NCBI RefSeq assembly: GCF_000421645.1
Contig: NZ_ATXK01000002.1
Span: 310,001 to 374,000, forward strand
Reading direction: 5' to 3'
DNA from: Aurantimonas coralicida DSM 14790
GTDB lineage: Bacteria; Pseudomonadota; Alphaproteobacteria; Rhizobiales; Rhizobiaceae
Length of the DNA: 64,000 bases
Numbering within the stretch: position 1 is the first letter of the stretch; every line of letters begins with the position of its first letter. The translations under genes and the position numbers were made by a program. This document shows, piece after piece, positions 48,781-58,836 of this stretch. Under the pieces are notes generated by a model. It searched no databases and was not told where the DNA came from. It saw only the letters and a program-made list of their open reading frames with translations.

Positions 48781-49743
48781 TCAGCCGCAGATGCGGCGCC
48801 TGGCGGCCTCGTATTCGGCCGCGAGGCGATCGACCAGGGCGCTGGCCGGCCCCACCGAGCGCACCGCGCCGATGCCCTGGCCCGAGCCCCAGATCTCCTT
48901 CCAGGCCTTGGGCTTGGCGCTGCCGCCGAAATCCATCTGGCTGGGATCGCTGCCGGGCAGGGCGTCCGGGTCGAGGCCGGCGGCGACGATGGATTCGCGC
49001 AGGTAATTGCCGTGGATGCCGGTGAAGAGATCGGTATAGACGATGTCGCTGGCCCGGCCGCGGGCGATGCCCTGCTTGTAGTCCTCGGCGGCGCGCGCCT
49101 CGTCGGTGGCGATGAAGGCCGAGCCGATATAGCCGCCATCGGCCCCCATGGCCTCGGCCGCGAGCACCGCATCGCCGGTGGCGATCGCCCCGGACAGGAA
49201 CACCGGCCCGTCGAACCATTCGCGGATTTCCTGGATCAGCGCGAAGGGCGACAGCGTGCCGGCATGGCCGCCGGCGCCGGCCGCCACCGCGATCAGGCCG
49301 TCGGCGCCCTTCTCGATCGCCTTGCGGGCGAAGCGGTCGTTGATCACGTCGTGCAGCACGATGCCGCCATAGGAATGCACAGCCTCGTTCACTTCCGGCC
49401 GCGCGCCCAGCGAGGTGATGACGATCGGCACCTTGTGCTTGACGCAGACCGCCAGATCCTCCTCCAGCCGCGTATTGGAGCGGTGGACGATCTGGTTGAC
49501 GGCGAAGGGCGCGGCCGGCCGCTCGGGATGCGCGCGGTCGTGGGCGGCCAGCGCTTCCGCGATCTCGCAGAGCCATTCGTCGAGCTGGGCCGCCGGCCGG
49601 GCGTTCAGCGCCGGGAAGGCACCGACGATGCCGGCTTTGGCCTGGGCGATGACCAGCGCCGGATGCGAAATGATGAACAGCGGCGCGGCGATGACCGGCA
49701 GCCGCAGGCGACCTTCGAGAAGCGTGGGGAGGGCCAGGATCAC
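48781..49743 (-). CDS. Nitronate monooxygenase / NPD-like flavoprotein
   Basis: 320 residues from GTG 49743. LRLPVIAAPLFIISHPALVI start, HDVINDRFARKAIEKGADGL, AGAGGHAGTLSPFALI and FLSGAIATGDAVLAAEAMGA show a TIM-barrel FMN enzyme of the NMO/2-nitropropane dioxygenase family, which oxidises alkyl nitronates or acts as an enoyl reductase. The start codon is weakly supported. First host gene right of the tRNA. Confidence 0.9.
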   Translation of the reverse strand: MILALPTLLEGRLRLPVIAAPLFIISHPALVIAQAKAGIVGAFPALNARPAAQLDEWLCEIAEALAAHDRAHPERPAAPFAVNQIVHRSNTRLEEDLAVCVKHKVPIVITSLGARPEVNEAVHSYGGIVLHDVINDRFARKAIEKGADGLIAVAAGAGGHAGTLSPFALIQEIREWFDGPVFLSGAIATGDAVLAAEAMGADGGYIGSAFIATDEARAAEDYKQGIARGRASDIVYTDLFTGIHGNYLRESIVAAGLDPDALPGSDPSQMDFGGSAKPKAWKEIWGSGQGIGAVRSVGPASALVDRLAAEYEAARRRICG

Positions 49744-49933
49744 ACCTATGATTTTGACGTAAACGTAAGAGTAGGGGGTCGTAGCAGATCGCTCGGGCCC
49801 TGCAAAGATCGGCCGCCGCGCCATGGCCCGGCGCGTGTTCGATAGCGCCATCGGTCGGGCAGGGCGCCGCTTTCCCGGACAGGCGGTCGCACCATCTTGC
49901 GCGCCGGACCGCGACGACCGATCTTGGCAGGCG

Positions 49934-50737
49934 ATGTCCGACCTGTTCCCGCCCGTGCCCATTACGCGCTCGCTCTTCGCCGAGCCCGGGCCCACGACCG
50001 TCCGCGTCATCGACGTAGAGACGGCGGGCCACCGGCTGGACGAGGACGCCGTGATCGAGATCGGCTCGATCGATGTGGATCTGGCAACCGGTGCGATCGG
50101 CAACCCGCTGCAGACCTTGTGCGATCCCGCCGGCGTCGCGATCAATCCGCATGCCCGCAAGGTCCACCAGATCAGCGACGCCATGCTGGAAGGCGCGCCG
50201 CCATTCGTGGAGGCGGTCCGGCCCTTCGCGTCGGCCGGGCTCTATGCTGCCCAGCGCGCCAGCTTCGATCGCTCGCGCCTGCGGCTGACCGGGCGCTGGC
50301 TGTGCACCTACAAGCTGGCGCTGCGGGCCTTTCCGCAGGTGCGGGCGCACGGCCTGCAGAGCCTTGTCAAATACGTGCCGCTTGACCTGTCCGAAGTGCG
50401 ACCGATGCTGGAGGGGCTGCATCCGCACCGGGCGCTCTACGATGCGGTCTGCACGGCGGTGCTGCTGCGGACCATCGCGGCGACGCTGATGCCGCGCTGC
50501 CACGACGTGGACGATTTTCTGGAGCGGGCCGAGCGGGTCTCGAACGAACCGGCGCTGCTGGCACGGTTGCGCTTCGGCCGCCACAAGGGCGTCGCCCTGG
50601 CCGAAGTACCGGACGCCTATCTGGAATGGCTGCTGCGCGAACCCGGTATGGAAGCCGACGCCGTCTTCACCGCCCGCCATCATCTGCGGCTGCGCAGCGT
50701 GCGCGGCGCCCGCCAGATGCCGGCTGCCGCCGTCTGA
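49934..50737 (+). CDS. ExoX-like 3'-5' exonuclease (DEDDh)
   Basis: 267 residues. Exo I motif VRVIDVETAGHRLDEDAVIE with Asp27 and Glu29, and Exo III-like HRALYDAVCTAVLL. A C-terminal DUF3820-type module (RFGRHKGVALAEVPDAYLEW) is typical of ExoX/quorum-regulated nucleases. It degrades single-stranded DNA 3' ends in repair. ATG 49934 follows a weak GGCAGGC; the frame is open upstream. Confidence 0.85.
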   Translation: MSDLFPPVPITRSLFAEPGPTTVRVIDVETAGHRLDEDAVIEIGSIDVDLATGAIGNPLQTLCDPAGVAINPHARKVHQISDAMLEGAPPFVEAVRPFASAGLYAAQRASFDRSRLRLTGRWLCTYKLALRAFPQVRAHGLQSLVKYVPLDLSEVRPMLEGLHPHRALYDAVCTAVLLRTIAATLMPRCHDVDDFLERAERVSNEPALLARLRFGRHKGVALAEVPDAYLEWLLREPGMEADAVFTARHHLRLRSVRGARQMPAAAV

Positions 50738-50837
50738 GCCGAGCCTAGGCGCGTGCGCTGCCTCAGGGGGACGATGCGGCCCGGCGTCCGCGCCCTATGT
50801 GCCCCGCATCGCCGATCCGCAGCCGTTCCGGGACCCC

Positions 50838-52514
50838 ATGAAGCGCTTTGCCGAACTCCTCGACCGCCTGGTCCTGACCCCGTCGCGCAACGGCAAGCTG
50901 CGCCTGATGGTGGATTTCTTCCGCCATGTGCCCGATCCCGTGCGTGGCTATGCGCTGGCGGCGATCACCGGCGATCTCGACGTGCGCAGCGTCAAGCCGG
51001 CCATGCTGCGCGAATTGATGGCGAGCCGCATGGACGAGGTCCTGTTCGGCTATTCCTACGATTATGTCGGCGATCTGGCCGAGACCATAGCCCTGGTCTG
51101 GCCGTCGCCGCTGGACGGCGCAGCCCGGCCGGCCGATCCGCCGACGCTGGCGGAGGTGGTGGAGACGCTGGACGCCGCGACCCGCAAGGACGGCCCGGCA
51201 CTCGTCGAGGCCTGGCTCGACCGGCTGGATTCCTCGGGCCGCTACGCGCTGCTGAAGCTCGTCACCGGCGCCATGCGCATCGGCGTCTCCTCGCGCCTCG
51301 CCAAGCAGGCGCTGGCCGAATTCGGCGACCGGCCGGTTGCCGAGATCGAGGAGCTCTGGCACGGGCTGGAACTACCCTATCAAAGCCTGTTCGCCTGGCT
51401 GGAGGGCCGCGACGCCAAGCCGGTCTCGGCGGCGGCCTCGCCGTTCCGCCCGGTGATGCTGTCGCAGGCGCTGGAGGAGCCGGATTACGGCCGCATCGAT
51501 CCCGAGACCTATGCGGCCGAGTGGAAATGGGACGGCATCCGCGTCCAGGCGACGGCCGAGAACGGCACCCGGCGGCTGTATTCGCGCACCGGCGACGACA
51601 TCTCCAACGCCTTTCCCGACCTTCTCGACTTCATGACCTATGAGGGCGCGCTTGACGGCGAGTTGCTGGTCGCCACGCCGCAGTCCCAGAGTGGCGGCAC
51701 GCCGAAGGTGGAGGCGCATGAGGGGGCGCCACGCGACGACATCGTCGTCGGCACCTTCTCAGATTTGCAGCAACGCCTGAACCGCAAGACGGTCTCGGCG
51801 GCCGTCCTGAAGCGCTATCCGGTGTTCCTGCGGACCTACGATCTGCTGCAGGACGGCGACGAGGATCTGCGGGCGCTGCCCTTTGCCGAGCGCCGCAAGC
51901 GGCTGGACCGCTTTGTCGCCGGCCTCGAGCCGACCCGCTTCGACGTATCGCCTTTCCTGGCCTTTTCCGATTTCGACGAACTCGCACGCCTGCGGGCCGG
52001 CCCGCCCCATCCGGTGATCGAGGGCGTGATGCTGAAGCGCTGGGACTCCACCTATGTGCCGGGCCGGCCGAAGGGCCCGTGGTTCAAGTGGAAGCAGGAC
52101 CCGCATCTGGTCGACGCGGTGCTGATGTATGCCCAGCGCGGCCACGGCAAACGGTCGAGCTTCTATTCCGACTACACGTTCGGCGTCTGGACCGGGCCGA
52201 TGGACGATCCCGAACTGGTGCCGGTCGGCAAGGCCTATTTCGGCTTCACCGACGAGGAGCTGAAGCAGCTCGACAAATATGTCCGCGACAACACGATCGA
52301 GCGCTTCGGTCCGGTGCGCTCGGTGCGGGCCGAGCCCGATCACGGCCTCGTCCTGGAAGTCGCCTTCGAGGGGCTGGCCCGGTCGAGCCGCCACAAGAGC
52401 GGCGTCGCCATGCGCTTCCCGCGCGTCTCGCGACTGAGATGGGACAAGCCGGCCTTCGAGGCGGACCGGCTGGAAACGCTGCAGGCGATGCTGCCCGAGC
52501 CGATGCCGGAATAG
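50838..52514 (+). CDS. ATP-dependent DNA ligase
   Basis: 558 residues. Adenylation motif EWKWDGIRV with Lys230; GALDGELL, EGVMLKRWDSTYVPGRPKG and FKWKQDPHLVDAVLMYAQRG are nucleotidyltransferase motifs, followed by an OB domain. The N-terminal 200 residues form the DNA-binding domain. Of the type called cisplatin-damage-response ligase in alphaproteobacteria; usual partners (exonuclease, helicase) are not adjacent, though the ExoX-like gene lies 100 bp upstream on the same strand. Confidence 0.93.
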   Translation: MKRFAELLDRLVLTPSRNGKLRLMVDFFRHVPDPVRGYALAAITGDLDVRSVKPAMLRELMASRMDEVLFGYSYDYVGDLAETIALVWPSPLDGAARPADPPTLAEVVETLDAATRKDGPALVEAWLDRLDSSGRYALLKLVTGAMRIGVSSRLAKQALAEFGDRPVAEIEELWHGLELPYQSLFAWLEGRDAKPVSAAASPFRPVMLSQALEEPDYGRIDPETYAAEWKWDGIRVQATAENGTRRLYSRTGDDISNAFPDLLDFMTYEGALDGELLVATPQSQSGGTPKVEAHEGAPRDDIVVGTFSDLQQRLNRKTVSAAVLKRYPVFLRTYDLLQDGDEDLRALPFAERRKRLDRFVAGLEPTRFDVSPFLAFSDFDELARLRAGPPHPVIEGVMLKRWDSTYVPGRPKGPWFKWKQDPHLVDAVLMYAQRGHGKRSSFYSDYTFGVWTGPMDDPELVPVGKAYFGFTDEELKQLDKYVRDNTIERFGPVRSVRAEPDHGLVLEVAFEGLARSSRHKSGVAMRFPRVSRLRWDKPAFEADRLETLQAMLPEPMPE

Positions 52515-52628
52515 GGCGCCGGAGGGCTGCCGGGGAAGGGCCGTGCACCGGCTGGCCAGTGCTGCGGGCTTGTGCCGCGCGGCGCGACCGCCTACCTGCC
52601 GGGCAGGGACGCAGCGGAGCAGTGCAAC

Positions 52629-52898
52629 ATGTCGGAACGGGTGAACAGGTTTCTCGGTGGCTCGCCGCTCGGCGTGATCATGCGGCTGATCCTGCTGTCG
52701 ATCGTCGTAGGCGTGATCCTGTCCTGGCTGTCCTGGAGCCCTGCCGACGTGGTCGACTGGTTCGTCAGCCTGTTCGACTGGCTCTGGTACAACATCTTCG
52801 GCTCGCTCGACCGGGCGCTGGACTATTTCCTGCTCGGCGCGGCCATCGTCATCCCGATCTTCATCATCTCGCGCCTGCTGACCATCGGCCGCCGCTAG
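52629..52898 (+). CDS. DUF6460-like small membrane protein
   Basis: 89 residues with two hydrophobic helices (about 18-37 and 65-83) and a Trp-rich middle (ILSWLSWSPADVVDWFVSLF). The pattern matches small alphaproteobacterial integral membrane proteins of unknown function. ATG 52629 chosen over upstream in-frame starts on spacing. Confidence 0.75.
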   Translation: MSERVNRFLGGSPLGVIMRLILLSIVVGVILSWLSWSPADVVDWFVSLFDWLWYNIFGSLDRALDYFLLGAAIVIPIFIISRLLTIGRR

Positions 52899-52932
52899 GC
52901 GGTTCGACGCGAAGCATCCGGAGCGGGCGGGG

Positions 52933-53469
52933 TCAGACCGCCGCTGCGGCCTTCTGCGCCTTAGCGCGCTTCTTGACCGCCGCGGCGCTCTCGGAGATCG
53001 CCTCCATGATCTGGTGGATCGGTTCGGCGCCGCCCGACAACAGGGCGCCGACGAGCACGATGTCGGCCAGACGCAGGATCACGCTCATGTCGGCTTTGGC
53101 CGGTAGCAGGGCGCCGAGGATGCTGACGCCGGCCAGACCGATGAAAAGCCCCAGAATGAGCGAGAAGATCGTGGTGCGAAACTTGATCGCTTCGCTGTCC
53201 ATCGCTGTTTCCGCAAGTGGTCCGACGAAGTTCGCCTTGGGCTGGTAGGGCTCGAGAAACACCGCCACATAGACCTCGGTCGCCCGCTCCACGAACAAGG
53301 CCAGCACGACGAAGATGCCGAGCCGTTCGAGGATGGCGACGATCGTGCCCGTTTCGATGGGGGCCAGCGGGAAATAGTCTGGTTTATTCTTCAAAAACCA
53401 CGCAGTCAGCGCGACCAGAGCCAAAGCTGAGAGGAATGCGGTGTACTTCAGGAAGGTTGAACCATACAT
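52933..53469 (-). CDS. Membrane protein, unknown
   Basis: 178 residues, about four hydrophobic helices (residues 8-25, 40-65, 100-122, 128-150) and a basic C-terminal tail (AAAVKKRAKAQKAAAAV). No enzyme motif. Convergent with the DUF6460-like gene. Confidence 0.72.
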   Translation of the reverse strand: MYGSTFLKYTAFLSALALVALTAWFLKNKPDYFPLAPIETGTIVAILERLGIFVVLALFVERATEVYVAVFLEPYQPKANFVGPLAETAMDSEAIKFRTTIFSLILGLFIGLAGVSILGALLPAKADMSVILRLADIVLVGALLSGGAEPIHQIMEAISESAAAVKKRAKAQKAAAAV

Positions 53470-53587
53470 GGCGAGGGCACCTCGGGCGGAGGATATTCCG
53501 TAAGGGAATATCTGGCATCATGCCTGCCTGCTGTCGTGCCGACAAGAGATCGGCTTGGCGCTTTCGTGATCGCGGGACACGGATCGC

Positions 53588-54490
53588 TCAGGCGAACTCC
53601 CAGGCCACCCGGTGCAGGATCGAATGGCGGCGGGCCAGCGCGTCGATGTCGCGGGAATAGCCGCCGCCGATGACGCAGGCGACGGGGATGCCGGCGTCGC
53701 GGCAGGTTCCGATCACCGTGCGGTCGCGCTGGGCTAGACCGGCATCGCTCAGCGCCAGACGGCCGAGCCGGTCGTTTTCGTGCGGGTCGACGCCGGCATT
53801 GTAGAAGACGATATCGGGCAGCGAGCGGCGGAGACCTTCGGCCAGCGCCGGCACGAGGGCGTCCAGATAGTCGGCGTCGCCGGTGCCGTCGGCCAGCGGC
53901 ACGTCGAGATCGGACTGCGCCTTGCGCACCGGATAGTTTTTCGCGCCATGCAGCGACAGGGTGAAGACCCGCCGCTCGTTCTCGAAGATACGGGCCGTGC
54001 CGTCACCTTGGTGGACGTCGCAATCGACGATCAGGACGCGGCCGGCATCGCCGTCGGCCAGGAGCAGCGACGCCGCCACCGCCACGTCGTTGAACACCGA
54101 GAAGCCGGCGCCACCGTCCCGCGCCGCATGATGGCTGCCGCCGGCCGTGTTGCAGGCAAGCCCCTCGACGAGCGCCAGATGGGCGGTCAGCACCGTTCCG
54201 CCGGTCGCGCAGCGCGAGCGCAGCGCCACCTTCTCGTCGACCCGGAAGCCGATCGCCTTCTCCATCTCCGGCGGCACGGCCGAAAACAGCACCTGGTCGA
54301 CATAGAGCGGGTCATGCGCCAGCCGCAGCCAGTCCTGCGGCGCCGGGGCCGGTTCATGGTAGCCGCCGGGCGCGACGAGCCCGTCCTCCACCAGGATTTC
54401 GGCGAGCCGCAAGAACTTCGACATCGGAAACCGGTGCGCGGCGTCGAAATCCGCGTCGAAGGCGGGGTGATGGATGATCGGAAGGGGCAT
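53588..54490 (-). CDS. Histone-deacetylase-family hydrolase
   Basis: 300 residues. Zinc and catalytic motifs: [20 protein letters not shown] (His-His dyad), [18 protein letters not shown] (Asp and His ligands) and [15 protein letters not shown] (Asp ligand). Bacterial members act on acetylated polyamines or lysines. ATG 54490 with GAATGCCC context; no clear ribosome site. Divergent from the MATE gene, 87 bp apart. Confidence 0.92.
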   Translation of the reverse strand: MPLPIIHHPAFDADFDAAHRFPMSKFLRLAEILVEDGLVAPGGYHEPAPAPQDWLRLAHDPLYVDQVLFSAVPPEMEKAIGFRVDEKVALRSRCATGGTVLTAHLALVEGLACNTAGGSHHAARDGGAGFSVFNDVAVAASLLLADGDAGRVLIVDCDVHQGDGTARIFENERRVFTLSLHGAKNYPVRKAQSDLDVPLADGTGDADYLDALVPALAEGLRRSLPDIVFYNAGVDPHENDRLGRLALSDAGLAQRDRTVIGTCRDAGIPVACVIGGGYSRDIDALARRHSILHRVAWEFA

Positions 54491-54577
54491 TCGGCGACAA
54501 GCTAGGGCGGCCTCGCCGGGATTCACCGCGGCAAGGTTTCGCTTGCGTGCCTGCGATGCCGGTGCAACCTGCCGCCC

Positions 54578-56008
54578 ATGCACGAGATGATCGATCAGGA
54601 CGACAGACGCGGCGGCGGCAGCGGCGCGGAGCCGGGCGGGCAGGTGCCACGCTCGCGCCCCTTCACGGTCACCCATCGCGATGTCTGGAAGATCACCCTG
54701 CCGATGACGCTGGCCTTCCTGACCACGCCGCTGATCGGGCTGACCGATACGGCGGTAGTCGGGCGGATCGGCGATGCGACGGCACTCGGCGGGCTGGCGG
54801 TCGGCGCGCTGATCTTCGATTTCGCCTTCGCCACCTTCAATTTCCTGCGCTCCGGCACGACCGGGCTGACGGCGCAGGCGGCCGGCGAGGAGAACGGCCG
54901 CGAGGTGCAGGCGGTGTTCTGGCGCTCGGTGGTGCTGTCGCTGCTGATCGGCGCCGGGCTGATCGCCGCCGAGCCGCTGATCACCGGGCTCGGCCTTCTG
55001 GCCATCGCGCCGGGGCCGGGGGTCGTTGCCGCGACCGGGCTCTACGTCTTCGTGCGGATGTTCTCGGCGCCCTTCGCCTTTCTCAACTACGCCATTCTCG
55101 GCCATGTGCTGGGCTGCGGCCGGGGCGGGCTGGGGCTCGCGCTGCAATTCGTCGTCAACGGGACCAACATCGCCCTGTCGATCCTGTTCGGCCTGGTGAT
55201 GGAATACGGCATTGCCGGTGTTGCCGTCGGCACGGTCTGCGGCGAGGCGATCGGCGCCCTTGTCGGCTTCCTCGTCGTCTTGCGGCGTTTCGGCGCCGCC
55301 GACCGGCCGTCCCGTGCGCGGGTCTTCGAGCGGGCCGGCTTCGTGCGGATGATCGCGGTCAATCGCGACATCATGATCCGCTCCTTCTGCCTGCTCGGCG
55401 CCTTCATGCTGTTCGCGCGGCTCGGCGCCCAGTTCGGCACGCTGGTGCTGGCGGCCAACGGCATCCTGATGAACTTCTTCGCGGTCGGCAGCTATTTTCT
55501 CGACGGGCTGGCGACGGCCACCGAGCAACTGGTCGGGCGCTCGGTCGGCGCGCGCTACCGGCCGGCCTTCGACCGCGCCGTCCGCCTCACCATCCTATGG
55601 GGCATGGCCGTGTCGCTGGTGGTCTCGGCGGTGTTCCTCTTCGCCGGCGAGGCGCTGATCGCCGGACTGACGACGGACCCGGCGGTGCGGCAGATGGCCA
55701 CGGACTATCTGCCGTTCGCGGCGCTGACGCCGGTTGCCGGCGCGCTGGCCTTCATCATGGACGGCGTGTTCATCGGCGCCACATGGTCGCGGACCATGCG
55801 CAACATGATGATCGCGGCCTTCCTCGTTTTCGCGGCCGCCGCCTACGCGCTGACGCCGTTCTACGGCAATACGGGCCTGTGGCTGGCGCTCCTCGCCTTT
55901 CTCGGCTTTCGCGGCTTCAGCCTGCTGGCGCTGGTGCCGCGGCGGCGCGCCGAGACCTTCGCCGCGCCGTCATGGCCGGGCGGACGCGAAGGCGCTGCAG
56001 TGCGGTAA
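54578..56008 (+). CDS. MATE-family efflux transporter
   Basis: 476 residues with about 12 membrane helices. [20 protein letters not shown] start, [20 protein letters not shown] and a symmetric second half follow the DinF-like branch of MATE exporters. Exports drugs or metabolites using Na+ or H+. The N-terminal 35 residues are charged and cytosolic. Confidence 0.93.
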   Translation: MHEMIDQDDRRGGGSGAEPGGQVPRSRPFTVTHRDVWKITLPMTLAFLTTPLIGLTDTAVVGRIGDATALGGLAVGALIFDFAFATFNFLRSGTTGLTAQAAGEENGREVQAVFWRSVVLSLLIGAGLIAAEPLITGLGLLAIAPGPGVVAATGLYVFVRMFSAPFAFLNYAILGHVLGCGRGGLGLALQFVVNGTNIALSILFGLVMEYGIAGVAVGTVCGEAIGALVGFLVVLRRFGAADRPSRARVFERAGFVRMIAVNRDIMIRSFCLLGAFMLFARLGAQFGTLVLAANGILMNFFAVGSYFLDGLATATEQLVGRSVGARYRPAFDRAVRLTILWGMAVSLVVSAVFLFAGEALIAGLTTDPAVRQMATDYLPFAALTPVAGALAFIMDGVFIGATWSRTMRNMMIAAFLVFAAAAYALTPFYGNTGLWLALLAFLGFRGFSLLALVPRRRAETFAAPSWPGGREGAAVR

Positions 56009-56038
56009 CGTTGTCCACAGACAAGACGAAAGTTCGAC

Positions 56039-56063
56039 GGAACGGAAACCGCGACTTGCCGTT
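56039..56063 (+). promoter_or_regulatory. Sigma-EcfG (general stress) promoter
   Basis: GGAAC (56039-56043), 16-nt spacer, CGTT (56060-56063): an exact match to the alphaproteobacterial general-stress consensus GGAAC-N16/17-CGTT, 76 bp before the LOV kinase start. Confidence 0.8.
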
Positions 56064-56138
56064 AGCTGACCATCTTTACCCACCCTCAGGTTGCGCCTCG
56101 CCGCCGACCGGACTTACGGGAACCGACGGCAGCAGGAC

Positions 56139-57260
56139 ATGAGACAGCGCGACGACTGGCACCTTACCGAGATCATCGGCCACGAGCAGGGCCGGGGCGA
56201 TCCCTTCGCGGCGGCCATTCGCGGAACCCGCATGCCGATGATCATCACCGATCCGCGGCAGCCCGACAATCCGATCGTCTTCGCCAACAAGGCCTTCCAG
56301 GATCTCACCGGCTACGCGCGTGACGAGATCATCGGCCGCAACTGCCGGTTCCTGCAGGGGCCTGACACCGATCCCGCCGAGGTGGATCGCCTGCGCCAGG
56401 CCGTGGCGCGCGAAGAGGCGGTGAACGTCCAGTTGCGCAATTACCGCAAGGACGGCAGCGCCTTCTGGAATTCGCTCTATGTCAGTCCGGTGCGGGGCGA
56501 GGACGGCGACGTCCAGTTCTTCTTCGCCTCGCAGCTCGACATGACCGATCGGGTCGAGGCCGAGCAGGCGCTCGCCCGCCGCAAGGAGGATGTCGAGGCG
56601 CAGGTCCATGCCCGCACCCGCGATCTGCAGGCGGCGCTGGAAGCCAAGACGCTGCTGCTCAACGAGGTCGACCACCGGGTCAAGAACAACCTGACCATGA
56701 TCGGCTCGCTGCTGCGGCTCCAGATGCGCTCGATCCCCGATCCGAAGTTCCGCGAGACGCTGGAGACCATGCTGGAGCGCATCGACGCGCTGGCAGCCGT
56801 CCATCGCCGGCTCTACCAGGCCGACGACGTGACCCGGTTCGACGTGGGCGCCTTCGCCGACAGCCTCGCCTCGGACGTGCTGGGCGCCAGCGGTCGCGAG
56901 GACATCCGTTTGAACAGCCAGTGCGAGGCCGTCGCAATCGCCGCCAGCAAGGCGGCACCGGTCGGGCTGATCCTCAACGAGCTGATCACCAATGCCGTCA
57001 AGCACGCCTATGCCGACGGACGGAGCGGCGAATTGCGCCTCGAGGTCCGGCAGCTCGACGGCCACGCCATGATCGATCTGCGCGACGACGGTCCGGGGTT
57101 CGACGCGGACCGGATCACCACCGGCTCGGTGGGCCGCTCGCTGATCGCGCGTCTGTCGCGCCAGATCGGCGCCGAAACCGAGTGGAACGGCGCCGCCTCC
57201 GGAACCCATGTGTCCATCCGCTTCCCGCTGCACCAGCCGGACGAAGCAGGAGCTGCCTGA
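56139..57260 (+). CDS. LOV-domain histidine kinase (LovK-like)
   Basis: 373 residues. LOV/PAS domain at about 25-135 with GRNCRFLQGPDTDPAEVDRL; Cys69 is the residue that bonds flavin in blue light. FWNSLYVSPVRGEDG and FFASQLDMTDR complete the fold. After a coiled coil, HisKA_2: NEVDHRVKNNLTMIGSLLRL with His179, then an HWE/HATPase end (LILNELITNAVKHAYADG). It pairs with the downstream receiver and lies under a sigma-EcfG promoter, as in the Caulobacter LovK/LovR stress pair. ATG 56139 follows GCAGGAC. Confidence 0.93.
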   Translation: MRQRDDWHLTEIIGHEQGRGDPFAAAIRGTRMPMIITDPRQPDNPIVFANKAFQDLTGYARDEIIGRNCRFLQGPDTDPAEVDRLRQAVAREEAVNVQLRNYRKDGSAFWNSLYVSPVRGEDGDVQFFFASQLDMTDRVEAEQALARRKEDVEAQVHARTRDLQAALEAKTLLLNEVDHRVKNNLTMIGSLLRLQMRSIPDPKFRETLETMLERIDALAAVHRRLYQADDVTRFDVGAFADSLASDVLGASGREDIRLNSQCEAVAIAASKAAPVGLILNELITNAVKHAYADGRSGELRLEVRQLDGHAMIDLRDDGPGFDADRITTGSVGRSLIARLSRQIGAETEWNGAASGTHVSIRFPLHQPDEAGAA

Positions 57261-57262
57261 AC

Positions 57263-57700
57263 ATGCCCGCGCTCAAGTTCCTGATCGTCGAAGACGAAGC
57301 GCTCCTCGCCATGGACATGGAAGCCATGATCGAGGATGCGGGCTACGAGGTGGCCGGCGAATGCGCGTCGCTGCGCGAGGTGCAGGCGCTGCCCCGCGAT
57401 CTGACGCCGGACGTCGCCTTCGTCGACCTGCATCTGGCCGAGAATTCGAGCGGCATCGATGTCTGCACCCATATCCGCAGCATCTGGCCCGAGACGATGG
57501 TGGTCTTCGTGACCGGCAATCCGCGCAAGCTGCCTGAGGATTTTGCCGGTGGACATGGCGTCCTGCCCAAGCCCTTCGTGCGCCATGACGTCTTCCGGAT
57601 CATGCAGTATCTGCAGGAGGGGATGTCCAACCCGCCGCCGCACTGCAAGCCGCCGGCGAGCTTCCACGCCTCGCCGGGCCTCGCTTTCGCCTGGGCCTGA
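57263..57700 (+). CDS. Single-domain response regulator (LovR-like)
   Basis: 145 residues: one receiver domain with FLIVEDEALLAMDMEAMIED, phospho-acceptor Asp55 in VAFVDLHLAE, Thr in FVTGNP and Lys in LPKPF, plus a 25-residue tail without a DNA-binding domain. It starts 2 bp after the LOV kinase. Such regulators act as phosphate sinks or in the PhyR/NepR stress pathway. Confidence 0.92.
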   Translation: MPALKFLIVEDEALLAMDMEAMIEDAGYEVAGECASLREVQALPRDLTPDVAFVDLHLAENSSGIDVCTHIRSIWPETMVVFVTGNPRKLPEDFAGGHGVLPKPFVRHDVFRIMQYLQEGMSNPPPHCKPPASFHASPGLAFAWA

Positions 57701-57738
57701 GCCCGCGACGTCGCCCTACGCTGTGAAGCGCTTGCCGC

Positions 57739-58836
57739 TCAGTTCGCAGGCGGATCGGCCAGAACGGCATCGACGCTGCGGTCGCGCAACTCGCGCAGGC
57801 TGTCGATCCCCGCGCGGTCGAGATAGCGCAGGATTCCCCTGAGAATGGCGCCCGGCAGCTCGGGGCCATGATAGACCAGCGCCGTGTAGAGCTGCACGAG
57901 GTCGGCGCCCGCCTCGATCCGCCGGATCGCCTCCGCCGCGCTGTCGATCCCGCCAACGCCGATCAGCGGCATGTCGGGGCCGAGCGCCTTGCGGAACCGC
58001 GCCAGAACATAGGTCGCGCGCGCCGCCAGCGGTGCTCCCGACAGGCCGCCCGCCTCGGTGGCGTCCGGCAGCCCCGTGACCCCCTCGCGCGACAGGGTGG
58101 TGTTGGAGACGATCATGCCGTCGATGCCGCGCCGCGTGACCTCGCCGGCGATCTCCTCGATCTGCTCCTCGGTCAGATCCGGCGCCACCTTCAGGAACAG
58201 CGGCGTCTTCGCCGTGCCCGACAGGGCGGCGTAGCCGTCCCGCGCCGCCACGGCCGAGCGCAGCAGCCGGTCGAGTTCCGAGCCGCTCTGCAGCGCGCGC
58301 AGGCCCGGCGTGTTGGGCGAGGAAATGTTGATCGTCAGGTAGCTGGCCACCGGGGCGAAGACGTTGATGCCCTCGACATAGTCGGCGACCCGGTCGATCG
58401 CGTCCTTGTTGGCCCCGACATTGACGCCGACGATGCCCGGCTTGCGGGCGCGGGCGGACAGCCGCGCGAAGGCTTCGGCATGGCCCTGGTTGTTGAAGCC
58501 GAGGCGGTTGATGATCGCCTCTTTCGTCGTGATGCGGAAGACCCGGGGCCTGGGGTTGCCCTCCTGCGGCTTCGGCGTGATCGTGCCGACCTCGGCAAAG
58601 CCGAAGCCGAGCCGCAGCGCGGCGTCGGGCACCTCGGCATTCTTGTCGTAACCGGCGGCGAGGCCGAGCGGATTGGGAAAGCCGATGCCGGCGACCGCTA
58701 CGCGCAGACGATTGTCCACCGGGGTGTCGGCGCGCGGCACGAGGCCGCTCTTCAGGGCGGCGATCGACAGGCCATGGCTGCGCTCCGGATCGAGACGGAA
58801 GATGGCCGGGCGTGCCAGCCGGTAGAGGCGTCTCAC
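57739..58836 (-). CDS. pyrD: Dihydroorotate dehydrogenase (quinone)
   Basis: 365 residues from GTG 58836, which overlaps the DUF952 stop. Class 2 features: an N-terminal membrane-associating helix (RPAIFRLDPERSHGLSIAAL), FPNPLGLAAGYDKNAEV, INRLGFNNQGHA, NISSPNTPGLRALQ with the catalytic Ser, FLKVAPDL and VGGIDSAAEAIRRIEAGADL. Fourth step of pyrimidine synthesis, passing electrons to quinone at the inner membrane. Confidence 0.96.
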   Translation of the reverse strand: MRRLYRLARPAIFRLDPERSHGLSIAALKSGLVPRADTPVDNRLRVAVAGIGFPNPLGLAAGYDKNAEVPDAALRLGFGFAEVGTITPKPQEGNPRPRVFRITTKEAIINRLGFNNQGHAEAFARLSARARKPGIVGVNVGANKDAIDRVADYVEGINVFAPVASYLTINISSPNTPGLRALQSGSELDRLLRSAVAARDGYAALSGTAKTPLFLKVAPDLTEEQIEEIAGEVTRRGIDGMIVSNTTLSREGVTGLPDATEAGGLSGAPLAARATYVLARFRKALGPDMPLIGVGGIDSAAEAIRRIEAGADLVQLYTALVYHGPELPGAILRGILRYLDRAGIDSLRELRDRSVDAVLADPPAN

